Source: Paramecium sonneborni (lineage: Eukaryota > Ciliophora > Oligohymenophorea > Peniculida > Parameciidae). Taken from it: 64,000 nucleotides of DNA. This document shows positions 23,662 to 37,546 of this stretch, in pieces. A model generated the notes under the pieces. That model saw only the letters and a program-made list of their open reading frames with translations. It did no database searches and was not told the origin of the DNA. Position 1 is the first letter of the stretch. The number at the start of each line of letters is the position of its first letter. Position numbers and translations under genes: made by a program. The DNA lies in NCBI GenBank assembly GCA_905182985.1, contig CAJJDN010000010.1:546224-610223 (forward strand), in the 5' to 3' direction.

Positions 23662-26600
23662 ATGAAAACTCAAGGATTACATAAATTGAATAATCTTCTA
23701 GAAACAGTCAACATGAGAAATCAAGAGTTACTGTCCTAGTTACAATCTGACTTTAAATCAAGAGAAACATCACCACCCAAGCCCAAAATTTTATCAGCTT
23801 CACAAATGGAAATGCAATAATTGGCAGAAAAAAATAAACAATTAGTTGAAGATGTACATATTTTGCTCATTTATTTAAGCTTAATTTTTTGAATTTAAGT
23901 TTTAAAGAATTGAAATTAGGCACAGATGAATTGAACTCTAAAAATTAAGCACTTAAAAAACATGTTAAAGAACTTTTATAGACCCTTAAACATAAGGAGG
24001 ATGAACTTAGAAAAGCAAGAGAGAAATAAAAAAATGGAGAATAAATAGAAGAAAATAAAAATCAAGAAAAATCTGTCATCGATTATGCTATTTACATGGA
24101 AAAATAATTCTAGACTTTAGAAGATAAAGTCAAAAAGTATAAAAAACTTTTAGAAAAGAATGGATATGATGACTAATTAGCTAAAAAAGTAAAGATCTTA
24201 ATAATCTAAGGTTGAAGAATAAAAGAAGATTATTTAATAATTAAATTCAGAAAAAGAGTCTATTAAAAAAGAAAAAGAAGATATCTAAAATCAGATAAAA
24301 AATTAAAGGCCAGATGCGGAAGCTCAACTAAAATTACTCACTGAAAAAATTTAAAATAATGATAAACTACATATTTAGGAAATTTAACTTAAAAATAACA
24401 TGATTGAAAAGCTAAATAATCAATTGATAAAGCTGATGGACAATCAAAAATAATTGAACGAATAAAAATCACATAATTAGATTTTATAATAAAAAATCAG
24501 TGAACAAGAAAGAAAATACAAAGATCTAGATGAATAAGCTAAACATGTTAATGGAACAGCTCTCGAATAATCAAAGCAAATTTAATAATTAAATAAAGAG
24601 ATTTTAAGCTACAAATAGTAATTAGCTTAACAAGAAGAATATTGTAATAGAATTATTCTATAGAAATAAAAAGAAATCACTCAAGTGCAATAATAATTAG
24701 AGTAAAAACATTTTGAAGAAAGTTAAAAAAAATAAAAATAGTATGAATAGTAATATCGCTAAGTTATAGAATAATTTAATTCATTACAAAATAAAATTGC
24801 AGAATTAGAGGATTAAAATAATTTTATGAAACAAAAGTCATCTAAAACTTTAAAAAATTTAGTGCAAGAATTGAAAAAAATGAAAATAGAATTACAAAAT
24901 CTTAAAATGATTGGACATTATGACATCTAGTAATTTAATGAACTAGAATAAATAATAATGAATTCGATATAATAAAAAATTTAATAATCATAAAATATTT
25001 AAGAATATGAATAAGAAGTAGTATAGGAGATGAGTCAAGAATAATCTTTGATAGAAAGAACTTAGATTTAATAATAATTTATTGCTTAGTAATTGTAATT
25101 GAACAAACATCGTTAATTTTTTATGTCAGTAATGAAGGAAGAAAATAATTTTCCAATAATGAAATAACAAATTTTAAACTCTATGGGATAGTTCAAATAG
25201 TATTTATTAAACATTATTTAATAATTTTTCCTAAAATCTATAGATATCTTAAACAATTAGAAAGAAGATTATGCATCTTAAATAAATAGTTTGATTTAAG
25301 AATTAAATAATGTAAATCATTAATTATTTGAGATGTAACAAAAAAATACTAATTTACAAGAAGAATTATAAGAAAAGCAGGATGAACATTAATTTGAAAT
25401 GTAAAATCTATAAGAATAAATTGATAAATTAAACTAAACAATAGAGGAAACAAACTAAAACTTAGAAAAAAACAATTAAAATTAAGCAACAATTGACCGT
25501 TAACAATAATAAATTTCCTAATTAGAGATTCAGTTATCCCAATCTCAGTAATATAATAAATCTTAATAATAAACTTTAAATATAGCAATTGAACAAAATA
25601 ATATAAAAGAAACTGAATTAAATGAAATAAAATAAAAGTTAAACTAAATTAATACAATTTTAAAACAGAAAGAAGATGATTTGAAAATGTAAAAATAATT
25701 AGTCTCAACAAAGTCTACTAAATATGATTAAGAAAAGGTACTAAACCAAAAACTTTAATAAGAGACAGAAGCCCTCAAAACTCAAAATAAATAAATATAA
25801 TTAGACTTAAATAGATAAAAGGACTTAAATAAGTAGTAATAAACAGAATTAGCCAAACTTAAAACAGATAATTAACAATTGAAATAATAATGTGAAACAT
25901 TATAATCAATATAATAAGAATTGACAAAAATTAAATCAGACTTCAGTATGACATTGTAGGAGAAAAATACTTTACAAGAATAACTTGATGAAATCAAGAA
26001 GAATTTAAAATCAATAAATACAATAAATGAGAAATTACAAGAGGAATAATTAAATAATGATAAGCTTAAAAAATAAATATTTGAATTATAATTAAATTTA
26101 GAAAGTTAGAAGGAAGAGATGGAGAATATTGGTAATGATAATAAAAGACTTAAAAGTTAATTGAAAGATCTAAATAATGATTATGAAATTACTCTCTAAG
26201 AAAATTAAATGTTATAAGAACAAATGATTTCAAAAGATTAAAATTTACTTTAATTAAAAACAGAGTAGCAAGAATAAATTAATTTGTTCTGCAGTCAAAA
26301 TATAGAATAATAATTAGAGTTAAAAAATAAAGATTAAGCTAATTTGTATGATCTAAGACTTCAACTAGAATAAGGATAAGAAATTATTGAATAAAATAAA
26401 GTTTAAATTTAAAAGCTTTAAGATGAATCATTAATAATTCAAAAAGAGAATAAAAAATTGTAAGAACAGATAGAGGAATTATAAATTAATAACCAAATTA
26501 TGAATGAAACCTTATAAAGTTAAAAAAATTTCTCCTAAAATTAAGAGGTTTTGATTGAAAATTTAAAAAGTCAGCTTGAATAAGAGTCATCAAGTAATTC

Positions 26601-29600
26601 AAGATAAACAATATAATTGAAAAAAATGAATACTTAGATTGGAGAACTTGAATAATAAATAGACAGAAAAGAACAAGAATTGAATGAATACATCTAATCA
26701 TCTGAGGATCTAAAGATTATAAAGGAATAGTTGGAATAATAATTATTTAAATAATCACAAGAATTGAAATGTGTTAAAATTTAAAATTAAACTCAAGCTG
26801 AAAGTCTTACACAATTAAATGATATTGTTAATAGTTTAAGAGAAAGAGAAAAATAACATGCTTTAAGCTGTGAGGAAATCTAAAATTAAAAATAACAAAT
26901 GTAAAAATAATTAGAGGGAAAAGATTTATAATTTAAAAATTTACAACATGAAAATAAAGAATTAAATGAAGCATTAGTAGCTGTATAAAGTGAAAATTAG
27001 ACATTATCTGATTAAATTTAATCATTATAAAATGAATTAGTTTAAAAAGTTTATGAAACTACTTTAGAAAATGAGAAGTAATTACAATTAAATATTTAAT
27101 AATAAAGCCAAAAATTATAGTAGTAAGAAGTTTAAATATCAAAATTTAAATAATAGATAGAAAATTTAAAAAAAAATTTGTCAGATGGGGAAAAATAAAA
27201 GTAATTGGATTAAAATTAAATCATAGAATTAAATTTAAATGTTTAGGAATTATAAAGACATTTACAAATTTAAATAGCTTAGATAGAAGAGATTAATGAA
27301 CAAAGTAAGCAAAAGGATTAAAAAATATTATAATTGTAAATTTCAATTCAAGAACAAAAATCTTAAATAGAAAATTAAAATTTGAAATTTTAAAATGAAC
27401 TAAAAAAGTAGAAAGAAGAATATTTAATTTTGAAAGAAGGCAATTAAAAACTACTAATTTAGGAATAATAATATTAGATGCTAATAACACAACTTCAATA
27501 AGATTGTGAATGTAAAATTTCTGAAATGAATGGATTAAAAAATTAGATTATTTAATTACAATAAAATTATCAAAATGTATCATCAAGTAAATCGGCATTA
27601 TAAGAATAGTTTAACAAGTAAATGGAATAAATTGAATAAAATTAATTAGAATTTAAAAATAGTTTGATTTAGGTTTAATCACTTATTGAAGAAATAGATT
27701 TGTTAAAACGTCAAATTCTTTTAAATTAATAAGATAATTTAGAATTATAAAATTAATTAAAAGAAGCAAATCAATCAGATTAAAACAAAAGATTAATGAT
27801 TAGCTAATTAGAATCTAAATATAATTAAAAGACTTAGGAATTAATTAATGAAAATTAAGAGACATAAAATTTAGTTGATATTTTATAAAAGTAAATAGTA
27901 TAGATTTAGGATGAAAAAGAAAAAGTTGAAGAATAATTAAGTGAAAAGAATTAATAACTTGATAATTATTGTAATGATATTGAAGAGTAAAAGAATCATT
28001 TCTAATAAAAATTATAAAATTTAGAGCAAAATTTAAAATCTTATGAATTATAGAAATAATAAGATTAAGATTAAATAATAAAATATTAAGATGCCCTTGA
28101 AATGCTAAAACAATAAAATTTATAATAATAAAGCGATTTAATATAATCGAACTCTCAACTCTAAAATATAATTGATGAAGAGAAAAAAAAAGATATGGAA
28201 AAAGCAGAAAAGGAAATAAAAATAATTGCTTAAGAAAAAGAAATATAAGAATAGAAAGAAAAAATCATTTAATTGAATAATAAAATGATTTAATATGAAG
28301 AATTACAAAACTAATACTAATAAACAAAATAGAAAGTAGAAGAAAATCAACAGAAATTGAATGAGTTTGAAAATAAAATTGATTAATTAACTAAAAAAAC
28401 ATAGATTTAGGAGTAAGAAATTTAAGAACTTTAAAAAAAAAATAGAGAGCTGGAAGATCTCTTATAAATAGCTTAATCAGAAAAGAATAAAATCACTTAT
28501 TTGATGGAAAACTATAAAGAAGAAATAATACAAAAAAATTAAAATGAATAAACCTTATAAGACGAACTAAATTAATTGTAATAATAATTATTTAAATTAA
28601 AAGAAGAAAATATTTTGTTAGAATCAGATGTAATTTCAAAAAATACTTAACTTAATCTTTAAGAAAAAAAAATTTCTTCATTAAATGAAGATATAGACTT
28701 ACTGAAAAATTAATTAAATGAAGGAAAGGATATAATAAAGGATTTGAAATAAAAATTAGAATAGTAACTATAAAGATAATAGAAATTTGAAGTTTTTGTA
28801 AAAGGGGAGGAGTTTAAATACTTACAAAAAATAGAAAATTTAGAAACTGAATTATCTTCATTGTAGGTAAATTCAAAGTTAAAAATAGAAAATGTTAAAA
28901 ATAAATTGAGTTTAATAAAATTAGAGTTTGGTAAATACAAAAGATAATAGTAACTCTCGAATAAATTCATATAAACATAATTATTAAATTTTAATGAAAC
29001 TTATAAAGCAATATTAGTTAAGAAAATAAAAAAACTCTATGCGATCAAAATTTAATTAGATGAGCTTAAATCGGAGCATTAAAAATTAGATGACACAATA
29101 AGAGGATAAGTAAAAATGGGTCCATAAATTTAAAAATTTTTGAATTAATAATAATAATCTCTAGATGCCTTAGTTAAAGGCTTTAAGGATAAAATTTAAG
29201 AATTAACTTCCTAATAAGAAAATATGTTTTTTACTGATGAAAATAGAAAACAAGAGATTTAATCTTTATCTTCTGATAGAAGTGACTTAAAAAATTAATT
29301 ATATGATGTTAATTAAAAATTATAATCATAGTAATAAATTAATTTAGAAATAAAAGAAGAAATACAAAGATTGGAAAGTTAAAACTTATTATACTAAGGT
29401 TAAATACAAGAGAAAAATAGTGTAATAGATTAATTTAATGAAAAATTTAAGATAATTCCAATTCTTAAGAACGAAATTTAATAGTTAGAGCAATAGAAAC
29501 AGAAATAGTAAACTATGATTAATGAAATATAGGCAAGCTTTTAAGTCACAATAGATCATTAACAAGAGCAAATTCAATCTCTTAAAGAATAAAATAGAAA

Positions 29601-31054
29601 TTTATTATCTGGTTAGGAAATTAAGACTTAAGATTTATATTTAAAATTACAAAAGCAAGAATAATAATTGATAAAAGAAAAATAATTTAGTTAATAAATA
29701 CTAGATAAGCTTTCTTCGAAAGATGAGGAGATATAATAACTTTAATTAGCATAAAAAAGAAACATATAAGAAATAGATGATCTAAATAATGATATTGAAG
29801 ATCTTAATGATAAGAATGAAAATCTTAAAGATTAGGCTTAAAGATTTTAAGTTTATTGTTCTGAAAAAGAAGAATCAATCAGAAATTTGAAAGAGAATGT
29901 TTATAATTAAAATTTATTATTGGAAGAAAAAGGAAAAAAAATAAACTAGATCCAAAATGATAATGAAATTTTAAAGAAAAAGTTAAAGGATTATGAAGAA
30001 ACCATGATGAAAAAAGATATAAAATTTTAAAAATAAAATAATAAAATGGAATCGATGCAGAATATTATTAAGGAATTCCCAATAATTAGTAAAGAGATTG
30101 TGGATACAATTAAAAATACTAAAGATTTTTGTTTAGAATAATTAAAGAAATTTGTGAAAAAAATTTCGAATTTGTAAGAGAAAATTGAAGAATAAGAATC
30201 AGCTTATGAATAAGAAATATAAAGGTTAAAAAAGTAAATACAATTACAATAATAATAATATGACGAAATGTTTTCATAAACTTTAACAATTAACAATGAA
30301 AATCCTGATCTGATGGTTCATTTCAAAGATAAATTGAATAAAGCTGTATAGGAAAGGGATTAATTTTAGTAGGAATTAAAATTGAAGATAGAGCAATTTG
30401 ATAAAGTTTCTGTTGAAAACGATTATCTATAATTATAGATTAAGAATTTAAAGTAATAATAAGAATTCAATGAGAGTGGTTTTCCAAGTTTGGAATTAAG
30501 CTCAATAGATAACTAAGAAATAAGAAAATTTGACCATAGCTCTATTAATAATGCTACAATTATAGATCCTACTGTTTAAAGTGGACATACAAAAAGTAGT
30601 TTATAAATTAAAGATTTTTAAAATTAACTAGCATAATAATTATAATAATAAAATGAAAATAACAATACTAAATTTTATGATTTATAATAAGAAATAGAGT
30701 TCCATAAAACAGAAATAGAAAAGTACAAAAATAATCTAATGGATTATTAGGATGAAGAAAAAAAAATGGTTAAAATGATATCTGATTTGAAAAGAGAAAA
30801 TTATAGACTTTAATAAACAATTGATTAAACAGATACAAAATCTTTAAAATTACAAATAAAATAATTACTTTAATCTTTTCTAATATCACTACAAAATTAG
30901 TAAATATTATTTATCATTTTTAAGGGCTTAAGAAACTGAAGGTTACTTTAAAATTCTAGCTAATATGCTAGAACTTACAGATTAGGAAAGAATAAAATTT
31001 TAAACAGTAGTCAGTTAAATGAATCAAAAGAAAAAAGGAGGAATTTTTAGATGA
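23662..31054 (+). CDS. Giant GRIP-type golgin-like coiled-coil protein
   Basis: 2,439 residues after three introns (23854-23879, 26 nt; 24189-24210, 22 nt; 30900-30924, 25 nt); the exonic length is exactly 2,440 codons with no internal TGA. The start is MKTQGLHKLNNLLETVNMRN. Almost the whole protein is Gln/Lys/Glu/Asn/Leu-rich coiled coil, and most Gln are TAA or TAG. The last 60 residues (LKLQIKQLLQSFLISLQ, then EGYFKILANMLELTDQERI) have the pattern of a GRIP domain, which binds Arl1-type GTPases and targets golgins to the trans-Golgi. The GRIP call is by eye: the invariant Tyr is present, the rest is divergent. Expected role: vesicle tethering at the Golgi. A decayed copy of its 3' part lies at about 49775-50150. 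The 23386-23661 spacer is shared with the divergent secreted-protein gene. Confidence 0.88.
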
Positions 31055-31121
31055 TTTATATTTAATTAAAATTTTTATATAAAATTTATAAAACATATTA
31101 GAAGTAAAAACAAATTTTACA

Positions 31122-33815
31122 TCAAAAACTTATACGAGAGCTACTTTTTAATGTATTTATACTTTTAACTTTTGTTACAACGCTTCTAAACTAATATAAA
31201 ATTATTAATTTACTTTTGAATTTTTAGTAATGTATTAATTTCTTTTCTTTTCTATTCTTGTTAAATTGAATACCCTGGTATTTTCAAATGCAAATATAGA
31301 TTCCTTCTTTTTTAATTGAGATTTAGTAAAATATCTTCTTAAATCTTCTTATTTCAAATAAAAACAATAATACTATAAATATGACTAGAACTCTTCAGGG
31401 CCAAATAAAGTGTATTTTGGTGGTATTTATGAAATTGATCCTTTTTTTTAAATTCTATGATATCTTTCTAAAACATGCTCAACATTATCTCTTTAACAAA
31501 AATTATGAAAACTAGAAACTTTATCAAAATTTGGTAATTCTGAAAAGTGAAAGCTTTGGTATTTTTATTTTTTTTGTTTAAGAGTATTAATTTAATCCAG
31601 AAGATCATTAAAACGATCTGATGCTATTTAATCAATATATTATTCTTCTATTTAAATTCTTTAAGTTAATACACCCATTGTTTTTTTGGAATAATATGAA
31701 TCTTCTTCCAAATTTGATTCTAGTTAATCAAACTTCTTTTTATTTTTATTATTAAATATAGCAGTTTATAAAGATGTGATTACTCTTGAAGGAGTGTCAT
31801 CATCGATTTAATTGCCATCTTCCTCTATATTATAATAATTTGTAAAAATTGTATCTACAATTCCTTTTGAACCAAGAAATGAAATTCTTTTATTATTAAT
31901 TTAAATGAATCGTTTTTAAGTTTATTAAACCTAACTTAGAGAAGATCTTGCATTAAAATCCATTCTATCTTTACGAATATAAACTGTTTATTCAATTTTA
32001 CGATATTGATACAAAAAAGAAAGAAAATGGGGAGCATTACTAAATAATTAAATTAATTTACACTTAAAAATGTAATACAGGACAATCTTTAGCCAAATGA
32101 TCATCCATCTAGCAAACTTAACATCGAACTTATAAATAAGTATAATCTGATTCAAAAATTATTGCGTTTCTTATTTTAAAGTATTATTGTAAATCTCTTG
32201 GATATGATCTAGCAATTTCTAAAAATTTCTATTAATTGAGTACAAAGATATGAGAAAATGTTCTACTAATTGTACTTGCCGATCTAATTTAATTAGAATA
32301 AAAGCTAATTTCTCCAAAATAATCATTCTTAATTTTTTTATCAATAACAATGTTTGTTTTCATGAAATATATATCTACTTCCCCTTTTTAGATTAAAAAT
32401 AAATCATAAGTAATTGTAGGAATTTCAAGGAATATAATTTCCTCAGGTAAATATAATTTATCCTCTAAGATTGGAATAATCCCTTACATAAGAAATCTTT
32501 TGGTATGTAAATTCCAAAAAATATCTGCGTGACCAAATAATTTTCCATTTACTTATTCTTATATATCTTTTGCTAATTCATCAGATAATAATTTAATTAT
32601 GTCTTTTAGAAGAATTTAATTACTATCCCAAACAAACTCTAAATATTTTCTGACTTTATTTTATAACACATCAGGAATATTAACTTTTTTCATATATTTA
32701 TTAAGAAGACTGACTTTTTATTTTGTAACATTAGATTTTTCTTCTAAAGAGGATAATGCAAATCCAATTGAATTCATAGTAAATGCGAAACCTCCGCAAG
32801 CTACTAATAATAGAAAGATTCCTAAAAGTCTTTCAGTTGTAGTTTATGGACTAATATCTCCATATCCTACTGTAGTCATTGTTGCAACACCCCAATAAAG
32901 AGAATGAATATATCTTTTCTGCCAATCATAATCATCTTCTCCTAACCAAGAATCTTCCTCTTAAATTGCAGTATAATGAAATATACATCCTAATACATGA
33001 GCAAAAAATAGTACAAAAACAAACAATTTTATAAATGTTATGATCACTCCTATTATTCGAGAGGTTTAAATATATTCGTCAAATTTATCTATTATTTTTT
33101 TAAGCTTTGCTAATCTTAATAATTTTAAAACTCTGACAAATTTCAAAAATTTAAATAATCTTAATAATTTAGCACTTTAAATTAGTTATTATGACTCATC
33201 AATAATAATTTCATAAGGAAATGTAGAAATTAAATCAATCCAAAACCAAAATGATATATAATTCTTGAATATTTATCTTCTATTCATTTAAAGAGAACCA
33301 TCTAAGTAAACCCCTGTATTGAAATTCAATATTATATCAAAAATAAACACTGCCAGCGATAAATTTTGCACTTCTTTACTGATTTCTATTTCAAAACTAA
33401 TTTAAAATGGAATGCTAATCATTTCATAAATTACGAATCCTAAACAAATTAAATCCCAAATTAATTTTATTGAACCATCTGGCGTTAAAGTATAAGGAGG
33501 TTATGGTGCTAAATGCTTTTTTAACTTTCTTATCTAAGTATTCAATAAAATTAAATAATGATCAAACTTCATGGCACATGTTTTCGAATATAACTTAGTA
33601 TGCTTAGAATTCATAAAATTTAAGCTTCTTTATTCCCATTAAAATTTTCTTCTTTATTTTAATAAAATTTTGAATTCTTTTTTTTTTTCTAACTCATCCC
33701 CAGAATCGTCACTTGTAACTGTTATATCTCTTAAATATTTTAATTATTTTCTATTCAACCATTCTTTTTCCTTTCTATTATTTTATAAATATTCATTTTA
33801 TTTTATTTCATTCAT
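31122..33815 (-). CDS. Cyclic-nucleotide-binding voltage-gated K+ channel (EAG/HCN-like) with zinc knuckle
   Basis: Six-transmembrane K+ channel, 882 residues; introns at 32040-32061 (22 nt) and 31191-31213 (23 nt) leave exactly 883 codons. S1-S3 lie around residues 125-215. S4 is a run of Arg/Lys at every third position (RLFKFLKFVRVLKLLRLAK). The pore has the K-selective filter TTVGYGDISP near residue 315. A C-linker and a cyclic-nucleotide-binding domain follow (LYLPEEIIFLEIP, then FGEISFYSNQIRSASTISR, which aligns with the phosphate-binding cassette). At about residue 564 comes a CCHC zinc knuckle, CQVCQMDDHLAKDC, and then a long disordered Gln/Ser-rich tail. Acts in ciliary or plasma-membrane excitability. 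Whether cNMP really binds cannot be judged. The stop codon lies 67 bp from that of the convergent golgin. Confidence 0.93.
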
Positions 33816-34130
33816 TTATTATTGAAAATAAATTGTAAATATTATTGTTGGTAGTATTCTTAAAAAATTGAGAAATAGATATTAAAATAAAAAGAAATAA
33901 TTAACAACTAATTGTAAGAATACTATTTTTTTATTTTAAATTATTTCTTAATATTGTAAATAATCACAAAACTAAATAAATAAATAAATTCAATTCAATT
34001 CAAATATACTGATCTAAAACACAAATTACCATTTTATTAAGGAATATTATTGATTTTAAAGAACTACTTAAGATTTTATTCTAAAGATTAATATCAAATT
34101 TAGTCAAGTTATATTTATATAATAATAATA
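33816..34130. other. Spacer between tandem minus-strand genes
   Basis: About 315 bp, AT-rich. It presumably contains the channel promoter and the MSH6 3' end. No feature was recognised. Confidence 0.45.
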
Positions 34131-37100
34131 TCAACCTTCTTAAATAATTCCATATTCCTTTATTATTTAATTAAATTTCTGTAGTGTTTGTTCACTATTT
34201 TTTTAAACTTTATTTTCAAAAAAGTTTGCCATTTCTTCAGCTTTTGATATAATTGAATTCTAAATTCCAACAACTTTAGCAACATTTATTCCAAAAGAAG
34301 CTTCACATGCTCCTTCCTTTAATCTAAAAAGAAAAATGACTTAACCATTTTAAATATAACAAGCCATATGAACATTTGTTACATCTCTTATTAATTTAGC
34401 CTCTTCAACTAATATTCTAAAATGAGTTGCAAATAAAACTCTACATTATATTGTCTTAATAAGATAATGCATAACAGCAGATGCAATAGCTACTCCATCA
34501 TATGTTGAAGTTCCTCTTCCAAGTTCATCAGTAATAAATAATGAATTTTTGGTACCATATTTTAATGGTATTAATGTTTCTTCTAATTCAACATAAAATG
34601 TTGATTTTCCTTCCATTAAATAATCTTTGGCACCAATTCTTGTAAAAATTCTATCTATTGGAGAAAGTTCCATTTCTTCACAAGGAACTGAACATCCAAG
34701 CTAAGCTAAAATAGCAAGTACACAAACCATTCTTAAAATTGTACTCTTACCTCCCATATTAGGGCCAGTCAATAATTAAAATTTACAAAGCTTTTGACCC
34801 ATATCTATAGAATTTGAAACAAAATTAATGTTTGTTAAACATGGATGTCTTCCTTCTTTAATAACTAATTTAGTTTTTTCAGTTATGAATTTTGGCATTG
34901 TCATTCTCACTTCTGATGTATCTCCAAATACACTCAATGAGCACAAAGCATCCAATTCATTTAATATTTTAATTAAAGAATCCCAAACATGTTAATTTTA
35001 ATGAAAATGCTTGAATATAAAATTACCAAAAACAGCCAATTATAGTTTTTTTAATTCTTCTGCTTATTCTAAATCAAATACTAAATCTTTAATATCTTAA
35101 TTAATATATCTCTTGTATCCCTATCTGGAAGAAGTAAACTCAAAATCTTCAGGTTTAGACTTTTAAATCAATTCATCAGGAATTTCAATTTCATATCTGA
35201 ATTTTGTATGCACATATTAAATGTCTTTATTGTTCTTAAATAATTATTTTTTAATTTATTAGAGATATTGTTCAAGTTTCTATTCAATCAATTCAACTAA
35301 TGCAACTGATTAATCATAACTTTCTAATACTCCTGTAACAGGTTTAGGTGTTTCTTTTTCCCATAGAATGAATTATTCAAATTCATCTAATTATTCTTTA
35401 ACATTTGGAAGTAAACCTCCATCAACTTCAAAAGTCATCATTTTTCTTAGCCTTTCACTTATAAAGTTAAATTTAAGTAAACCAAATAATTTTATTTCTT
35501 CTTAAGCAAGCCTTAATGTTTTTGTAAGATTTTTAAATTCTTTAAGGCGTTATTCAGATAAATTTTCATAAAATATTGCTTTACTTTCAGTTTTGATAGA
35601 ATATTCATAAATTCTACTACATTTTCGATCAAAGTCTAGAAATCTTTTAATATTTTATCGAAATATATCTCTTTCTTTTCTAAATTTACTAATATCAGAA
35701 ACCATGGTTTATCTTTCTCTAATTTGATCAATTTAATAAAGAGGTGCAAAAATCCATCTTCTTAATAAACGATGGCCACCAGGAGTAACAGTTTTATTAA
35801 TTACACCAAATAGAGAATAATCTTTTTTATCTACAGAGGCCGATGTTTCTAAAATTTCTAAATGATACTAAAATAATTGTGGTAATATTTACTATAGCTT
35901 AACTATCTAAAATCATACATTATTAAAGTGAAAATTCTTCATCATATAATTTGAATCTTGCACATCCTAAAATACGATCTAAAATTAAGATTTAATTTAA
36001 ATAAGTAAACAATCCATTTAAAGCTTATAGTACAACTTGATTATTTTTATAAAATTTAATTGCTGCAGGAAATTCAGCTTTATAATATTATTCAAGTCTG
36101 AATAATGCTTTTTTTTCATCCCAATTATCTTTTGATGCTGTTATATGTGAAATAACACTTTTTATAACTGATCCAGATATCATTTTAGTTATAGGATCAT
36201 AAGAAGGTAAATTATTTTAATCTATTACTGTTTCAACTGGTCTCATATGAAGTAATAAAGTTTTCAATGTTTCATAATTTTTATCACGATTTTCTAAAAA
36301 TGCAAGAGATATTGTATTTGTTTATCTTTCAAAAATAGCAATACCATATTCCTCTATTGTATTAGACAATATTTTCTTTCTTATTACAAGTAAAACCTTT
36401 TCATCCAGATTCATTTATGATTCTCCCTCCTCGTATAAATATGTTCCTTTAGTCAAAATTTCTGTTATTTATCTCTAGACTATTTTATCTGTATTGCCTG
36501 TCCCATATTTCTTATTTTAAGCTACTCTTTAATTCATTTATTCTGGAGTCTCTGTTTAATCTACTATTACTACTTTATATCCATATTCTAATAATATTGC
36601 TTTATATTTATGAACTGCTTTTTCTGGGAATCCTGTATGCCTTAAATTAGAATATCATTAATTACATCTTTCTTCCCATCCAATTTAAATCTAAATATTT
36701 GTTTCCTATGTATGCATCTTCATAAAATAACTCATAGAATTTTCCCAATTTAAAAAATATTATCTTATCAAAATTTTCACTTTTATATTTCCAAAATTAT
36801 TGCATACATTTACTTAATTTTATAAATTCATTTTAAGGTATTAAGAGTGTAGTTGGATCTGCATCTTAAGTTCCATGTAGTTTTCCATTTTTATCTCTTG
36901 ATTAACCTATTGATGCCCATTTTGGAGTAACATCTTCAAACTCTTCATAAACATTTATTTTATCTGATGGATGTTTGAAATCTATATTACCCTACATATT
37001 TTCTTGAAAATTATCATATTCTTCATTTTCTTCAATTTTTGCTGATTATTTCAAAGTTCTCCCAGATTTATCATTTTTATCATATTTATCATATTCAGTC

Positions 37101-37519
37101 CTTTTAGCCTTTTATTATGTATTTATAATATTTTTTGTATTATCTTATATATTAAAAACAGACAAAGATTTATTCTCTTTATTTTTTTCTTAAGAACCTA
37201 TAAAAGAAAATTTATTAATTTTGAACTCATTTTAATTCAACTTCATATTTTCTTATTTTTCATCAGTTTCTAAAATGTTATTTCTTTTTAATCCATTAAA
37301 TAGTAATGGCTTTTCTGATAAATTTCGAATTAATTTCTCTTTTATTACTTTTATTTCTTCTTCCTTATTAATTTTAACAGCTGTATTTATGTATTAATTT
37401 TAGATGTTCCTTTCTTCTACACTAATATTAGAATTTAAAACATTATTATCATTTAAGCTTGTTGTTTCATTCTTTTTTTATGATGAAGTTAAGAACCTTT
37501 GAATAGTTGATTACTTCAT
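34131..37519 (-). CDS. MSH6: DNA mismatch repair protein MSH6
   Basis: MutS-alpha subunit that recognises base mismatches with MSH2; 1,112 residues. The N-terminus KQSTIQRFL is a PCNA-interacting (PIP) motif at the same place as in yeast and human MSH6, followed by about 200 disordered residues. The mismatch-recognition domain has FFKLGKFYELF, with the Phe-x-Glu wedge intact. The connector has WMGRKMHTGFPEKAVHKY, joined across a 25-nt intron at 36641-36665. A second 25-nt intron at 35868-35892 lies at MILDSQA/IYHLEI. The ATPase has Walker A GPNMGGKST near residue 900, Walker B ITDELGRGTSTYDG and the STFYVEL motif. The exonic length is exactly 1,113 codons. PIP box plus FYE wedge identify MSH6 rather than MSH2 or MSH3. 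It diverges from SEPSECS with 27 bp between start codons. Confidence 0.96.
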
Positions 37520-37546
37520 AATACCGGGAATTATTAATTTTAACTT
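37520..37546. promoter_or_regulatory. 27-bp divergent gap between MSH6 and SEPSECS start codons
   Basis: The whole space between the two ATGs is 27 bp. Its only GC-rich part is CCGGGAA at 37524-37530, which resembles the core of an E2F site. Any 5' UTRs or promoter elements must overlap the opposite gene or be extremely short. A role for the motif is inference. Confidence 0.5.
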
